A stretch of 64,000 nt of DNA from Balaenoptera acutorostrata (GCF_949987535.1 NC_080073.1:92915344-92979343); one strand, 5' to 3'. Positions 33,745 through 45,414 are shown, numbered from the stretch's first letter. Program-made: numbers and translations. The notes: generated by a model not told the origin, from the letters alone.

Positions 33745-34280
33745 TACCAACAAATGGTAATTGCAACTATTCAGTAGTATGAGTCTAGGAAATATTGATA
33801 TTTGGAGTACCATTACAAGAAATAAACAGAGTTTTCTGTCTTGCCATGGGACCAGTTAGTGGAAGCTATAAGTAGGTAGATTTTTCTTTACTTAAAGAAA
33901 TAACTCTCTAATAACTAGAACTAACAAGAGAAAAAGCTGGCTTGTGAAGTAGCAAGATTCCCAACACTGCAAATATTCAAAAAGGGCAAGATGAGTGTCA
34001 ACCGGGGAAACTACAAAACAGCTTCCTATATTTTATATGAGTATATAAGTATATAAATTTCCTTACTAACCCAAACATCTATGAATTTCAGCTGAGTGCA
34101 GTACCAATCACACTCATAGTTTATAATATTAATGTACCACTGCCCTCTAGTGTGTAACCTAAGAAGATAAAATCACGGACACACACACACACAAAAAAGA
34201 AAGAAAGAAAAGAAAAGAAAAAAAAATTGCATAAGCACCACGCAAAATTATTTTTACTTGCAAAAAGTTATCTCACTAAT
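33745..34280. other. Unique AT-rich DNA with a (CA)n(GAAA)n microsatellite
   Basis: A short CACACACACACACAC run followed by AAAGAAAGAAAG units lies at about 34177-34228. Nothing else is recognised. Confidence 0.6.
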
Positions 34281-34284
34281 CATT

Positions 34285-34430
34285 GAGTAAAACCTTCTCA
34301 TTTTCAGATGCAGAAGCTGAGGAATAGAAAGCAAAATGATTCACCCAAAGTCAGCTGCAGTGCTTGGTCTAGAAGGCTGGCCTGATCACTCTCAGGTCAG
34401 GGTTCCTCCCATTACATCACATGCCCGGTA
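34285..34430 (-). mobile_element. MIR fragment, reverse
   Basis: 'ccttctcattttcagatgca', 'gaagctgaggaatagaaagc', 'attcacccaaagtcagctgc' and 'tggcctgatcactctcaggt' read as reverse MIR. Confidence 0.6.
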
Positions 34431-34579
34431 CTGCAGGGCACAGCCAGGTAGGTCTTCCCTGTGTAGCATCACTTACTCGAGTCGAGAGTCCTTGGTTCTA
34501 GCCGTGTAACAAGTAAAGTTTCCCTTAGCACCATGAGCCCAGTGCGTCCTCAATCACAAGTTCAAACCCTTACAACTAT

Positions 34580-34770
34580 TTTTCTGAAAAAACAATGGTT
34601 AATGAGGCCTTGTTGACAAGAACAGTCCGTTATCAGCAAGCTAATGACCACTCAGGCCACAGCAGGGATGCCAGCCTACAATTAGGTCTGCAGTGATGTA
34701 CACACAGAAAGGGACTCTAGTTATAATTAAACCTGATCCTTTGGTTCAATTGCTCATTAGGAAAGAAAAT
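34580..34770. promoter_or_regulatory. Candidate conserved non-coding element
   Basis: A repeat-free block with a SOX-like AACAATGG at 34591-34598, a homeodomain-type TAATTA at 34724-34729 and several ATTAG/CTAATG motifs. The call is inference from motif content only. Confidence 0.25.
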
Positions 34771-35194
34771 AAAACAAAACACAGACCCCACAACAAGAAG
34801 GCCTAAAACTAATACTTTGGTCAAGGGATGAAATTCCAGGCCACTGATCTATTAGTCCATGTCCAAGTATCTGTCTCTGAGTGAGCACTTAAGCTTATAT
34901 TCTTATTCAAAATATTTTGTAATGGAGGAGGGGTTGTTTTACATCTTAGTGGTTTTAAAAATCATGGCACATAGGATGGTGGGTGACCTTTTATCTTCTT
35001 CATTTTGCTTATCAGTACTTTCCAATTGTTTTCACTATAAACTGTATAACTTGTGTAACTAAACATATTTAAAACATACTAAATCTTGGCAAAATCTCTT
35101 TAAGTGACGAAAAGATACCTAGGTATTAAATACAAGAATACATAAGAAAACAAATCTTTCATAATTAGAAGGAGGAGAAACAATCTACTGAATG

Positions 35195-35495
35195 GCAAAG
35201 TGATGTTGTAAAAAGCCAGCATGGGGCTTCCCTGGTGGTGCAGTGGTTGAGAATCCGCCTGCCAATGCAGGGGACACGGGTTCGAGCCCTGGTCTGGGAG
35301 GATCCCGCGTGCCGCGGAGCAGCTGGGCCCGTGAGCCACAACTGCTGAGCCTGCGCGTCTGGAGCCTGTGCTCCGCGACGGGAGAGGCCGCGATAGTGAG
35401 AGGCCCGCGCACCGCAATGAGGAGTGGCCCCCGCTTGCTGCAGCTGGAGAAAGCCTTCGCACAGAAGCGAGGACCCAACACAGCCATAAATAAAT

Positions 35496-35526
<31 letters not shown>

Positions 35527-35690
35527 AAAAGCCAGCATGAGTTCTGGGTTCTAGAGACAGACCAGAGTTTGCACGACAGCTTTGCTAGTTAATGCCTTTG
35601 ATACTTTGGACAGATATCTAAAATCTTTAAGGAGGGTGATTGTGATTAAATGAAAGGTCTTATGTAAAGATCCTAGCACATGCAAAAAAA
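35195..35690 (+). mobile_element. MIR, split by a SINE
   Basis: The left part reads 'caaagtgatgttgtaaaaag'. After the SINE it resumes 'agttctgggttctagagaca', 'agagtttgcacgacagcttt' and 'gatcctagcacatgc'. Removing the SINE joins them in the MIR order. Confidence 0.55.
35224..35525 (+). mobile_element. CHR-type SINE nested in a MIR
   Basis: Starts GGGGCTTCCCTGGTGG and has B box GGTTCGAGCC. The 14-bp duplication AAAAAGCCAGCATG lies at 35210-35223 and 35526-35539. High GC and many retained CpGs suggest a fairly young copy. Confidence 0.96.
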
Positions 35691-35699
35691 AAAGCAATT

Positions 35700-36364
35700 A
35701 TGAACTATAGACTTCTTCCTCTTCCCCATATTCCCCTGTGTTACCATTTCTTTCTCCCCATAATTCCAAGAATATGTCTAAATCTAGAAGGAGAGATGCT
35801 TTATTAAGAAAGACCTACCTACTTAAAGCCTTGGATTGCTGAGGAAAGTAGTAAGAAGAGGTGGCAAAAAGGAGGTAGGTGTTGACAGCAAAGAGGGAAC
35901 GGCCTGCATTTGAGTTTTAGCTCTCTGGAGCGTTGAGAAGGTGGTGAAGAAAAGGCAAGAGAGAGGGAAGCTAATGAGATTACAAGAGACTTGTTTTCTC
36001 CATTTCTTCCCATTTAGTCCCCTTCTTTCCTTTTGGATTTTCCTAGGGAAATAAATGATGAGGGATTTTCTTATGCCTGCCTGTTCATCTGCAACATCTC
36101 CTTGCTCCTTAATAAGCCTGCCCCCTGCCCCTGTGCTTTTGAATCAATCTCACCAGCATCCTCTGGAATGATATGTCATAAATATTCTTTTCATTACGTT
36201 ATACCTTCTCACACATTCCTTCAATCTGTTCATCTCTATTAGTCTCTTATCCATCTGTCTAAAAGCATTCTTAGGTTTTCTCTATACTTAATATTCAATC
36301 CTGCAAGTTTTTAAATTGCCATGTTCTCCTTTCTGGGTAATAGAAAGGGGAAGCACTGTGAAGA
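35700..36364. other. Unique intergenic DNA
   Basis: No gene or repeat is recognised. Confidence 0.5.
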
Positions 36365-36640
36365 ATATGTAATTTTTTTAAAAACTGGTTCCTGTGCTCA
36401 AAGGGCTTATAATTTACTTGTGGAGACAAGACTGCTACTTCACTAGAACCGTGGTGATCAATAAAAGGCAGTACATAATTAAGTCCTAAACTGTGTTGTC
36501 AGACTCTTGAGTTTCTATAGCTTCAGGAATGCAGGAGGAGGAGTTCCCCAAGGTGGTATGGTCAGGGATGACTTGAAGGAAGTACCCAACCAGAATACTG
36601 CACGTGACAACTACTCAATAAATGTTTGTTATTTGATACT
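36365..36640. mobile_element. Possible L2 scraps
   Basis: 'gtgctcaaagggcttataat' and 'ttacttgtggagacaagact' (36392-36432) resemble reverse L2 terminus text. 'actactcaataaatgtttg' (about 36609-36627) looks like an L2/MIR 3' end on plus. Both are weak. Confidence 0.35.
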
Positions 36641-36849
36641 TGAAAATCATTATTATAAGATCGTCAATTCTCCCATCCATTTGACAATTATCCTTACTCA
36701 TTGAATTGAAGGTGCATATTATTTCACATTTTAACAGCTCTGAAACAAGGATGCATCTTTTCATCACTATCTCAGTAGGTATCATAAATTAATTGGTAGT
36801 GCTTTTCTTTCTTTGCGTATGTAAAATAATGGTATAGCTTACAACTGAT

Positions 36850-37040
36850 GGCTTCTTAGATTCCATATAATACAGTATTTATTGAGCATCTAGTATATTT
36901 CATGCTATTATTCTGGATCTTGGGGATATGTAAACAACAAATGCAAAGTTTCTCTCTTGTGGAGCTTGCATTGTGGTGATGGAGATGTATAATAAACAAC
37001 TGAACAAATATTTGATGCATCGAAGCTAGGTACTGTGACA
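36850..37040 (-). mobile_element. L2 LINE 3' end, reverse
   Basis: 'agtatttattgagcatctag' starts the reverse L2 end. It continues 'atgctattattctggatctt', 'ggggatatgtaaacaacaaa', 'ttgtggagcttgcattgtgg' and 'aaacaactgaacaaatattt'. Confidence 0.7.
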
Positions 37041-37282
37041 GAGACTGAGAGGAGAAACTAGATTTAAACCTAGATCCCAATCTACTGTGTTAGAAAAGAA
37101 AAAGTATTCAGAAGCAAATTTTAAAAAATCAGATTTCACATAAGGGGAAATTATAATTTGGGAGGAATTTACATATATTTTGAGTATTCATCTTCCCCAC
37201 TAGACCATGGGCTTCTTGAAAACAGGAATTGTCTTTATCTATCTTTGAATCCTCTGTGCATACAGCATCATGTATACAACTG

Positions 37283-37380
37283 TGAAAGAAAGTGAGAGAG
37301 AGAAAGAGGGAGGGGGAAGAAAGGAGGGAGGGGGGAAGGAAAGAGAGGAAAGAAGGAAGGAAATAGAAAAGGAAGAAAAT
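37283..37380. repeat. Purine-rich simple repeat (GAAAG/GGGA)n
   Basis: Nearly pure A/G on plus, with GAGAGAGAAAGAGGG and GGAAGGAAAG units. Confidence 0.9.
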
Positions 37381-37809
37381 TAGCATAATATTGTGCAGTT
37401 GGCCTTGTTCTGGGCACTATGATAGGCACTTCATTTATATTAGCTTCTTTCAATCAATAGCTGTTGAATAAGTGAACTTTTGAAAGGGGAGAACTTATAA
37501 ATAAAAGTCAACAGAATTTCCATGTTAGACTAACTTCACTTTTTTTAATTTGTTTTGCTGTAAGAAAAGTTATCATGTTGCAGATATGGGGATGCTGTCA
37601 TCCCAAGGTGTTTATTTCTGAAAAGCATTTAATTAGAGAAGTGGTTTATAATATAAATAGTTATGAATTGGATATAATGATCAAAGCAGCTGATTAATGG
37701 AAAGACATCAAACTTGGCAACTGTCTTCAAAGCTATGATATGTCCCTACAAAGCCTTGTCTTATTCAGCAGTTTTGTCAGTGATTTGGGCAAATAAGAAA
37801 TTACATTCG

Positions 37810-38554
37810 GTAAACTGGTACAACCACTGTGGAAAACAGTATGGAGGTTCCTCAAAATAATAAAAATAGAGTTGCCATGTGATCCAGCAATCCCACTCCT
37901 GGGCACATACCCAGACAAAACTATAATTTGAAAAGATACATGCACCCCCTATGTTCATAGCAGCACTATTTACAATAGCCAAGACATGGAAACAACCTAA
38001 ATGTCCATCAACAGATGAATGGATAAGGAAGATGGAGATACATACATACACATATATATAGAGGACATTATATATATAATGGAATATTACTCAGCCATTA
38101 AAAAGAATGAAATAATGTCATTTGCAGCAACATGGATGGACCTAGAGATTATCATACTAAGCAAAGTAAGTCAGAAAGAGAAAGACAAATGCCATATGAT
38201 ATCACTTACATGTGGAATCTAAAACATGACACAAATGAATATATCTATGAAACAAAAACAGACTTACAGATATAGAGAACAGACTTGTGGTTGTCAAGGG
38301 GGAGGAGGGGTGGAGGAGGGAAGGACTGGGAGTTTGTGATTAGCAGATGCAAACTCTTATATGTAGGATGGATAAAAAACAAGGTCCTACTGCATAGCAC
38401 AGGGAACTATATTCAATATCCTGTGATAAACCATAATGCAAAAAGAATATGAAAAATAATATATATATAACTGAATCACTTTGTTGTACAACAGAAATTA
38501 AATACAATGTTATAAATCAACTATACCTCAATAAAATTTTTTTAAAGAGAAAAG
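37810..38554 (+). mobile_element. 5'-truncated L1 (ORF2 end and 3' UTR)
   Basis: A young-looking L1 tail of about 745 bp. It has 'ccactgtggaaaacagtatg', 'gatccagcaatcccactcct' and then the ORF2 end reading MEYYSAIKKNEIMSF, closing CGI-stop at 38222. The 3' UTR follows, to 'ctcaataaaatttttttaaa'. The 14-bp duplication AGAAATTACATTCG lies at 37796-37809 and 38555-38568. Confidence 0.96.
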
Positions 38555-38569
38555 AGAAATTACATTCGT

Positions 38570-39410
38570 ATCCAATTTGCAGATGATAAATCTTGGAAGG
38601 ATAACTAATACATCAGATGATGGAGCTAAGATTCAAGAAGATCATGACAGAATAAAACAATGGAGTGAACCTAACTTAATAAAAATAACCATAAAGTCCT
38701 GCTTTCAGATTAAAATTTTCATCTGCGAAAGTACATTATGGAGATATATGGTGAAAGAACACTATACGTAAAAAGATTTGAGGATTTTAGTTTCTGACAA
38801 AATCTACATGAGATAAAAGTGCTGAAGCTAAATTTTTTAAGTACGCCATGTCTAATACACCTTATTCTACTTGCACTATTATCTATCTGGAGTGAAAATT
38901 GTATTCAGTTTTGGCTGACGTAATTCAGACAGAGGTTCTTCAGCAAGAATCAACTGACATAGATTCGCTTCAAAGAATCCATGAACCTCATAAAATTGTA
39001 TGTAACATTTTATTTTGCAGTATGTGTATTTTCTAAGGAAGAATCTATAACTTCTTTCAGATTCTCTAAATATTTAGAACCAGGTTTTAAAAGAATGTTG
39101 ACAAACTACTGTGGATCCAAAGAAGAATGAGCAGGTTGACGAAGGATCTTGAGAACAAACCGTAAGAGAAAAGTAGAAGGATAAGAAGAAACTACTTAGT
39201 GAAGAGATATAATGACTGTCTTTAAATATTTGAAGGATTTTCTTATTGGAGAGAACCCAGATCTACTTTATGTGACTCTGGATGGTAGAACAAAAATGAA
39301 AAAGTGAAAGTCACTAAGAGGTAGTTTCCCACATTATAGAATCAGATTATTTTAAAATGCTATTGGCTGCCCTGTGAGATAGTGAGTTTCTTCCTGGACG
39401 TGTTCTTAGA
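38570..39410 (+). mobile_element. CR1/L3-type LINE relic
   Basis: The plus strand follows the 3' coding part of a CR1-clade LINE (L3 in mammals). Ordered landmarks are 'atttgcagatgataaatctt', 'gattcaagaagatcatgaca', 'ggattttagtttctgacaa', 'gaaaattgtattcagttttg', 'aagaagaatgagcaggttga', 'gactgtctttaaatatttga', and 'ggctgccctgtgagatagtg' near the end. About 840 bp with many indels and stops. Very old, inactive. The L1 tail ending at 38554 landed at its left edge. Confidence 0.75.
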
Positions 39411-39574
39411 GATGCAATGATATTGTAAAAATTCTGCATACTTTATTTTCTTCTTCAACATTTACAATGTACATCATGCATGTTGACATATTAAAGTCTC
39501 CGAAAATCTTTCGTAAAGAAACTGACTATTCAATACTCTGTAATGACCTATATGGGAAAAGAATCTAAAAAAGA

Positions 39575-39675
39575 GTGGATACATGTATATGTATAACTGA
39601 TTCACTTTGCTGTACAGCAGAAACTAACACAACATTGTAAATCAACGATACTCCAATAAAAATTAATTTTAAAAA
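39575..39675 (+). mobile_element. L1 3' terminus only
   Basis: 'gtataactgattcactttgc', 'tgtacagcagaaactaacac' and 'ctccaataaaaattaatttt' are the last 100 bp of an artiodactyl/cetacean L1 3' UTR. No duplication was found. Confidence 0.85.
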
Positions 39676-39783
39676 ACAACTGAGTATTGCCCAACCCCAC
39701 CTGACATCTAGCACCTTTTTAAAAAACAACTTGAACTTTACAACAAAAGCTGGAAAACATAATGTTGATTGAACCCTTGATCT

Positions 39784-40005
39784 CAAAAGTCAGCAAACTT
39801 TTTCTATAAAGAGCCAAGTAGTAAATAACTTCAGCTTTGTGCATCATACGGCCTCTGACACAACTCCTCAACTCTGCCATTGTAGCAATAAAGCAGCATG
39901 GACAATACATGCACAGATGAGCATGCCTGTGTTCCAATAAAACTTTATTTACAAAAACAGGTCACAGGCTGGACTGGCTCTGTCCTGTAGTTTGCTAATC
40001 CCCAG
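39784..40005 (+). mobile_element. hAT-Charlie MER-type MITE
   Basis: Left end CAAAAGTCAGCAAACTTTTTC and right end GTAGTTTGCTAATCCCCAG form decayed inverted repeats (consensus CAGGGGTCGGCAAAC). Interior: 'taaagagccaagtagtaaat', 'acaactcctcaactctgcca' and 'tgttccaataaaactttatt'. The family is a MER element of the hAT-Charlie group; the exact number is not certain. Confidence 0.8.
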
Positions 40006-40369
40006 ACTAGAGAGCTGCTCCTCAAGACTCCTAGAACACTAGAATTCTTTGGCTCTGAGGTTTGAACCCGGCGACCTATTTACCCACAACCATACACAAT
40101 ATCCACACAAACCCCAGATTTTTAGGAAGGCTACAAATACAAACAAGAAAAAAGAACAGCAACATTTATGGTGAATAATGAACAGAGATGAACCAATTTA
40201 CAAGTTTTTGATCAAAGACATAATTTAAACTCCTCCCAACACAGTACGGCCTTCTAGATAGATTCAGAGAATCCTGCACTAAAAAGAACAGGCCTTTTAA
40301 CAGCCACAGGTAAGAGGTGAGCAGGTGATTAGCGAAGTCTGTATCCTCAGCCTTGGCCTGTTCCACTGC
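40006..40369. other. Unique intergenic DNA
   Basis: No gene or repeat is recognised. It may form the left shoulder of the block at 40370. Confidence 0.45.
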
Positions 40370-40860
40370 GGTCAATTACACAGCTGGCTACAAGTGTGTG
40401 TTTGCATCTGTTCAAGCCTTTAAATGTGCTGATCTCATATTAATTAAACAACTCCTTAAAAGCAGGTTAAAAACAAATTAGACCCTGCCATCGTGTGCCT
40501 GTCCCAGCCATCCCTCAGTGGCCCTTCATCTATAAGGGATCATCTACACAGGTAAGGAGCAGTGTTTCTTTGTAATTAGGGAGGGGTTCATTATCCTCCA
40601 TCAGTTAATGCTGCCACCACTTAGTGAAAACAGTTGTTGCTACACAGCACAGATTAGTGACTAATTAATAAGGGTTGATTAGCTAAGCTCCCTCACAAGG
40701 TAGAACAGATAACAGCCACCTTCCACATGGACCACTGATTGATTGATTGAAGCAGTCAAGGATATCAACAGTCTAAAATGACATCAACTGTCTAAAATGA
40801 AAGACAGACATGATGAGGACTCTCATCTTTCTAAACGCCTTAAGAGACAGCAGTTCATAG
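40370..40860. promoter_or_regulatory. Candidate conserved non-coding element (homeodomain-rich)
   Basis: A repeat-free block with three TAATTA cores (40441-40446, 40573-40578, 40662-40667), an E-box CAGCTG (40381-40386) and an octamer-like TTTGCAT (40401-40407). There are also several TGATTGATT/GGTTGATTAG motifs around 40674-40750. No open frame looks coding. Density of homeodomain-type sites in about 300 bp is high, even allowing for AT content. The call is inference. Confidence 0.4.
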
Positions 40861-40869
40861 CTAACGAGT

Positions 40870-41579
40870 ACCTCTACCAGATGTCACATTTTCAAATGAC
40901 TTCAGTTGCCAAGGATCTCTGGCTTGCAATCAGTTAAAAAGGGAGGCATCTAGAACCATGACACATAAATATGGGAGGTAAAAAAATTGACTATGAATAT
41001 ATAGGCTACACAGTATACTACAGAACATGAATACTTACCTATTTCAATATCCCTACTGATATTTTTCAATGTTATTTTTATTAGGAGCATGTAAGAGTGG
41101 GTAAAACCTTTGGACTGAGATTTTGGGGGTTTGATCAGTTACAGACCAAGGAAAATGTTTATGTTCTATTACAGCATTATTGTGGCATGTCATAATTATC
41201 TGTTTATATGTACATCACTCAGGCACACAAACAAGGCTTTGCTACTGAGAGTCAATAAATTGATAACTTGCACACAAGGCACTTTCCTATATGAATAACA
41301 ACATAAATTACCATGATTAATCTTTCATTTTTGAAACTCTATGATGCTGAAAAGCAGATGGTTTGCAGCAGGCCTGTCATCCATTCTCTCCCTTTACCAG
41401 GGGCACTCCCAGAAAATAAAAAGAGAAATATATATTCTCCGACAACCACTATATATCAGCATTGTGCTGGGCAGAGCTTACATAGTAAAGGTAGCATTAA
41501 AAAAAAAAAAAAAAATCCAGACTTTCATGTGTATTGTTGCAAAGAGCAATTGAACTTCAAGTACTCTAAATACTGAGAT
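40870..41579. other. Unique AT-rich DNA
   Basis: An A19 tract lies near 41499-41517 but no flanking duplication was found. Nothing else is recognised. Confidence 0.5.
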
Positions 41580-41595
41580 TTAAAATTCTCTATTC

Positions 41596-41883
41596 GGGCT
41601 TCCCTGGTGGTGCAGTGGTTGAGAATCTGCCTGCCAATGCAGGGGACACGGGTTCGAGCCCTGGTCTGGGAAGATCCCACATGCCACGGAGCAACTACGC
41701 CCGTGAGCCACAATTACTGAGCCTGCGCGTCTGGAGCCTGTGCTCCGCAACAAGAGAGGCCGCGATAGTGAGAGGCCCGCGCACCGCGATGAGGAGTGGC
41801 CCCCGCTTGCCGCAACTAGAGAAAGCCCTTGCACAGAAACGAAGACCCAACACAGCCATAAATAAATAAATAAAAAAATAAAA
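41596..41883 (+). mobile_element. CHR-type SINE
   Basis: Starts GGGCTTCCCTGGTGG with B box GGTTCGAGCC. The perfect 16-bp duplication TTAAAATTCTCTATTC lies at 41580-41595 and 41884-41899. Confidence 0.97.
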
Positions 41884-42039
41884 TTAAAATTCTCTATTCC
41901 TTCAATCACTCAGGGTTCAATGTGGATTTTTTTCTCTATTAGTTGTCATTATTACCTTTTAATTCTTCTTTTCTTTCTTCATCTTTAATACCTTAGTCAC
42001 ATGCACTTTATTATTCTTTGCTTATATATTTGGGGTTTT

Positions 42040-42600
42040 TTAATTTATAATATCCAGTGTTAACAAGGGTGCGAGGTTGCAGGTATACTAATATGTTGCT
42101 GGAGGAGATGTGTAGTAGAGAACAGTTTCAAAATATGTTGAGCCAGCATTTCTACTCTTAGGAATTTAGCCTTCAAAAGCACTCCCATACTATGCAAAGT
42201 TTATGAGTAAAAAGGTGTCAACAGCACAAATTTCCTTCAATACAAAGATGGCTAAACAAACCATGGTTTATTCACACAATGGAAAACTATACAACCATTG
42301 AACACAATGATATATAATTAGATGTGCTCATATAAAAAGATCCCCAAGAGATAGGGCTAAGTGAAAAAGCAAATTGCAAAAGAGTGTTATTCCACTGTAA
42401 TACAAATAAGGACAGCAATCATAGCAACAACATAAAACATTATTATATGTTCAAGGAAAAGAGAAGAAGGTATAGAAAAATCTCTCAAATGATTGAGCAT
42501 GATGATCTTTGCAGAATGATAGTAGGAAGGACTTTCACTTTCTATGTTGTTTATTAAATAAGTTAATGTTTGTAAATTATTAGAACAGATTAAACATAGT
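42040..42600 (+). mobile_element. Old L1M 3' fragment
   Basis: 'tttctactcttaggaattta', 'caaagatggctaaacaaacc', 'cacaatggaaaactatacaa' and 'gatgatctttgcagaatgat' follow the L1M ORF2 end and 3' UTR. Strongly decayed. Confidence 0.65.
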
Positions 42601-43215
42601 AAGTGCTACATAAGGTTTATTAAATAAAACAAAAATAAAATAATGTAAAAATATATAACATAATATTACGCTTGTACTAAAAACAAAAATGAAAGTTTCA
42701 TTAGCTCTCATATTTCTTGGAGTAGAAGACTGCTTCTTTTGTATAACCATTTTGAATCTTGCTAGAAATTCAAAATTATTGTTTTCAGCTTATCTTTACA
42801 GTAGAAACATCACCCAAGGATTAAGGTTTTTGCACACCTATGCCTTACCCAAGAAATGGTAGAACTCAGAGGAATGTTGTGAAAGGCAATTAATTTATTG
42901 TCCTAAGATGTTTGCCACTCTTCTGCTTAGGAGTCATTTTAGCAGTAGGGCAAAAATACTAACTTGTTCTCACTCAACCGTTCTTTCATGAAAGGTGAAC
43001 TTCTCTAGGCCAGAGACAAGTGTGGCTTGGGCTAGATAGATGACTGTGAACATGAGAAAGGTGGATGAATTGTAGAACTATTTAGGATGTTAAAAATAGC
43101 AGGACTTATGTCACTTTGCAATTCAGAAGTAATCCTGCAGCCCTTGCGAAGCACAGGGAATCTACCAAAATAGTAACAACTGGACCTTGGCTGCAGCTTT
43201 TGTGAAAGTATAATA
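42601..43215. other. AT-rich unique DNA
   Basis: No gene or repeat family is recognised. Confidence 0.5.
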
Positions 43216-43217
43216 AT

Positions 43218-43370
43218 AATAAGGAGGAGGAGGAGGAGAAAAAGAGAAGTAAGAGTGGGGAAAGGGACGAGGAAGGAAAGGAGAAGGGCATGGAGGAGGG
43301 GGGGGACGAGTAAAAGGGGGAGGAAGGGCAGAGGAGAGCAGAAGGGGGAGGGAGGGAAGGAGGAGGCTCT
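43218..43370. repeat. Purine-rich simple repeat (GGA)n
   Basis: AATAATAAGGAGGAGGAGG leads into a long GGAAGG/GGGGGA purine tract. The opposite-strand Leu/Ser/Pro-rich open frame (43032-43385) is an artefact. Confidence 0.9.
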
Positions 43371-43374
43371 AAAA

Positions 43375-43690
43375 GTCAGGGACACCTTCAGGCAAAAACA
43401 GCACAGCTAGACATGCTTTCTCCCTGCATACAGAGACCAAACAAATGCTTTAAGGTTGCAAAATATCATTTTTTAAAACAACATAAAAATTGATGGTATC
43501 CACCAACTTGATATAACTCTTCTCCAGTGCTGGGAAATACTAGCTGGAATACTTGGGTAACCCAGAGTATTACAGCAAAATTCCTTGGGTCCATTGCTGA
43601 GGGCAAGCAAAGTTAAGGACATCTGTCGACACACCTGCAATCAAGAAATTCTTTCTTTTCCTTCCAGGAAAAGAGATAAAGAGAAGCCAA
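43375..43690. other. Unique DNA
   Basis: Nothing recognised. Confidence 0.5.
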
Positions 43691-43703
43691 GAAGTCAAGG
43701 GTA

Positions 43704-44024
43704 GGGCTTCCCTGGTGGCTCAGTGGTTAAGAATCTGCCTGCCAATGCAGGGGACACAGGTTCAAGCCCTGGTCCGGGAAGATCCCACATGCCACAGAGC
43801 AACTAAGTCCGTACACCACAACTACTGAGCCTGCGCTCTAGAGCCCGCGAGCCACAACTACTGAGCCCACGTGCCACGGCTACTGAAGCCCACGCACCTA
43901 GAGCCTGTGCTCCGCAACAAGAGAAGCCACCGCAATGAGAAGCCCTCGCACCATAACAAAGAGTAGCCCCCGCTCGCCGCAACTAGAGAAAGCCCACGCA
44001 CAGCAACTAAGACCCAAAAGAGCC

Positions 44025-44055
<31 letters not shown>

Positions 44056-44063
44056 TTTTAAAA
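43704..44063 (+). mobile_element. CHR-type SINE, long-bodied subtype
   Basis: Starts GGGCTTCCCTGGTGGCTC. The body has the extra 'ccacaactactgagccca' unit. The duplication AAGTCAAGGGTA/AAGTCAAGGGCA (one mismatch) lies at 43692-43703 and 44064-44075. Ends (AAAT)n and T-rich tail. Confidence 0.95.
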
Positions 44064-44208
44064 AAGTCAAGGGCAGAGAGCAGAAGAAAAGCTAGCTGGC
44101 AGTTTGTAGGACAAATCCCAGAAGGTCTTCCTACCCATTTTCAAATTTAAGTGCCCTTGTTAACAGAGCAAAACATTAGCATAAAAGTCCACTGAAGAAA
44201 GCATTCAG

Positions 44209-44558
44209 GGCTTCCCTGGTGGCGCAGTGGTTAAGAATCCGTCTGCCAATGCAGGGGACACGGGTTCGAGCCCTGGTCCAGGAAGATCCCACATGCCACG
44301 GAGCAACTAAGCCACAACTACTGAGCCTGTGCTCTAGAGCCTGCGAGCCACAACTACTGAGCCTTCATGCCACAACTAATGAAGCCTGCGCGCCTAGAGC
44401 CCATGCTCCACAACAAGAGAAGTCACCACAATGAGAAGCCCACACACTGCAATCAAGAGTAGCCCCCGCTCACCACAACTAAAGAAAGCCTGTGCGCATC
44501 AACAGACCCAACACAGCCAAAAATAAATTAATTAATTAATTAAATAAATTTATTAAAA
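44209..44558 (+). mobile_element. CHR-type SINE, long-bodied subtype
   Basis: Second long-bodied copy within 150 bp of the last, same orientation. The 14-bp duplication AAGAAAGCATTCAG lies at 44195-44208 and 44559-44572. The tail has (AATT)n rather than (AAAT)n. Confidence 0.95.
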
Positions 44559-44572
44559 AAGAAAGCATTCAG

Positions 44573-45410
44573 TAGAGCCCTACAGAAGCTGGGACAGAGA
44601 AGTGGTGCCCATCACTAAGCTTTCAGGTCCTATGAAGGCAACTGATTTGACTGAGAAGTTTCAGTACATGCTGTATTATCAGGGGAATTTTATTAAGATT
44701 TTTTAATGGTCAAAGCAAATGCTTTGTAACATCTAAGGTTTTGCAGGCTGACATTATAGAAATATGGCCTTTGGCAATGGTTCCCAAATTTTTAAAGTGT
44801 GAGAACTTCCTAAACATCAAAATACAGTTTTGCAGATCTCCCATGTGTAAGAATTTTGCTCTGAATGTCCATTTATTTAAAAATATTTGACACACTTTAA
44901 GAGAATGATGCCAAATGCATAGATGGTACTCAATAAATATTACTGAATGAATGAAAACTAGCAGCACACAGATACAATATTTCATCTACAGACAGTGCTT
45001 GTGGGGACTGGCTCCTGATCTCCAGATTAGACTATTTTCCTTGGAGTGAAAATTGATGGCCTCCTTTGCCCATTTGTCTCTGTGTTAGAGCAAAACTGAA
45101 GCTATTAATCAAAAAGAGTCTTGACCTTGCCTGGGCTCCACCCAATTACCAATGGAAACTGTGGAGCTTTCCATGTGGCATGTATCCTACTAGGCTCCTC
45201 AACTTACACAAACTGTCAAACTTACTCCCTGCTTAGCTGTTAAGCACATTGGTCTGCACTCAGCCAGCAACATGACTTACCTGTTCTTCAGCAATTACTG
45301 AAAGGATAACACTGAAGTCACTGTCACTTAATTTTATCAAAACCTAGTTAAGAGATTTAATTTATAAAGGACTGTCAGGCAGTCTCTATTTTCCTCTAGA
45401 TATAAGATTT
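44573..45410. other. Mostly unique DNA with two weak relics
   Basis: 'gcaatggttcccaaattttt' (44776-44795) resembles the start of a MER5-type hAT element. 'gtactcaataaatattactg' with 'aatgaatga' (44927-44954) resembles an L2 end. Both are tentative. Confidence 0.4.
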
Positions 45411-45414
45411 ATGC

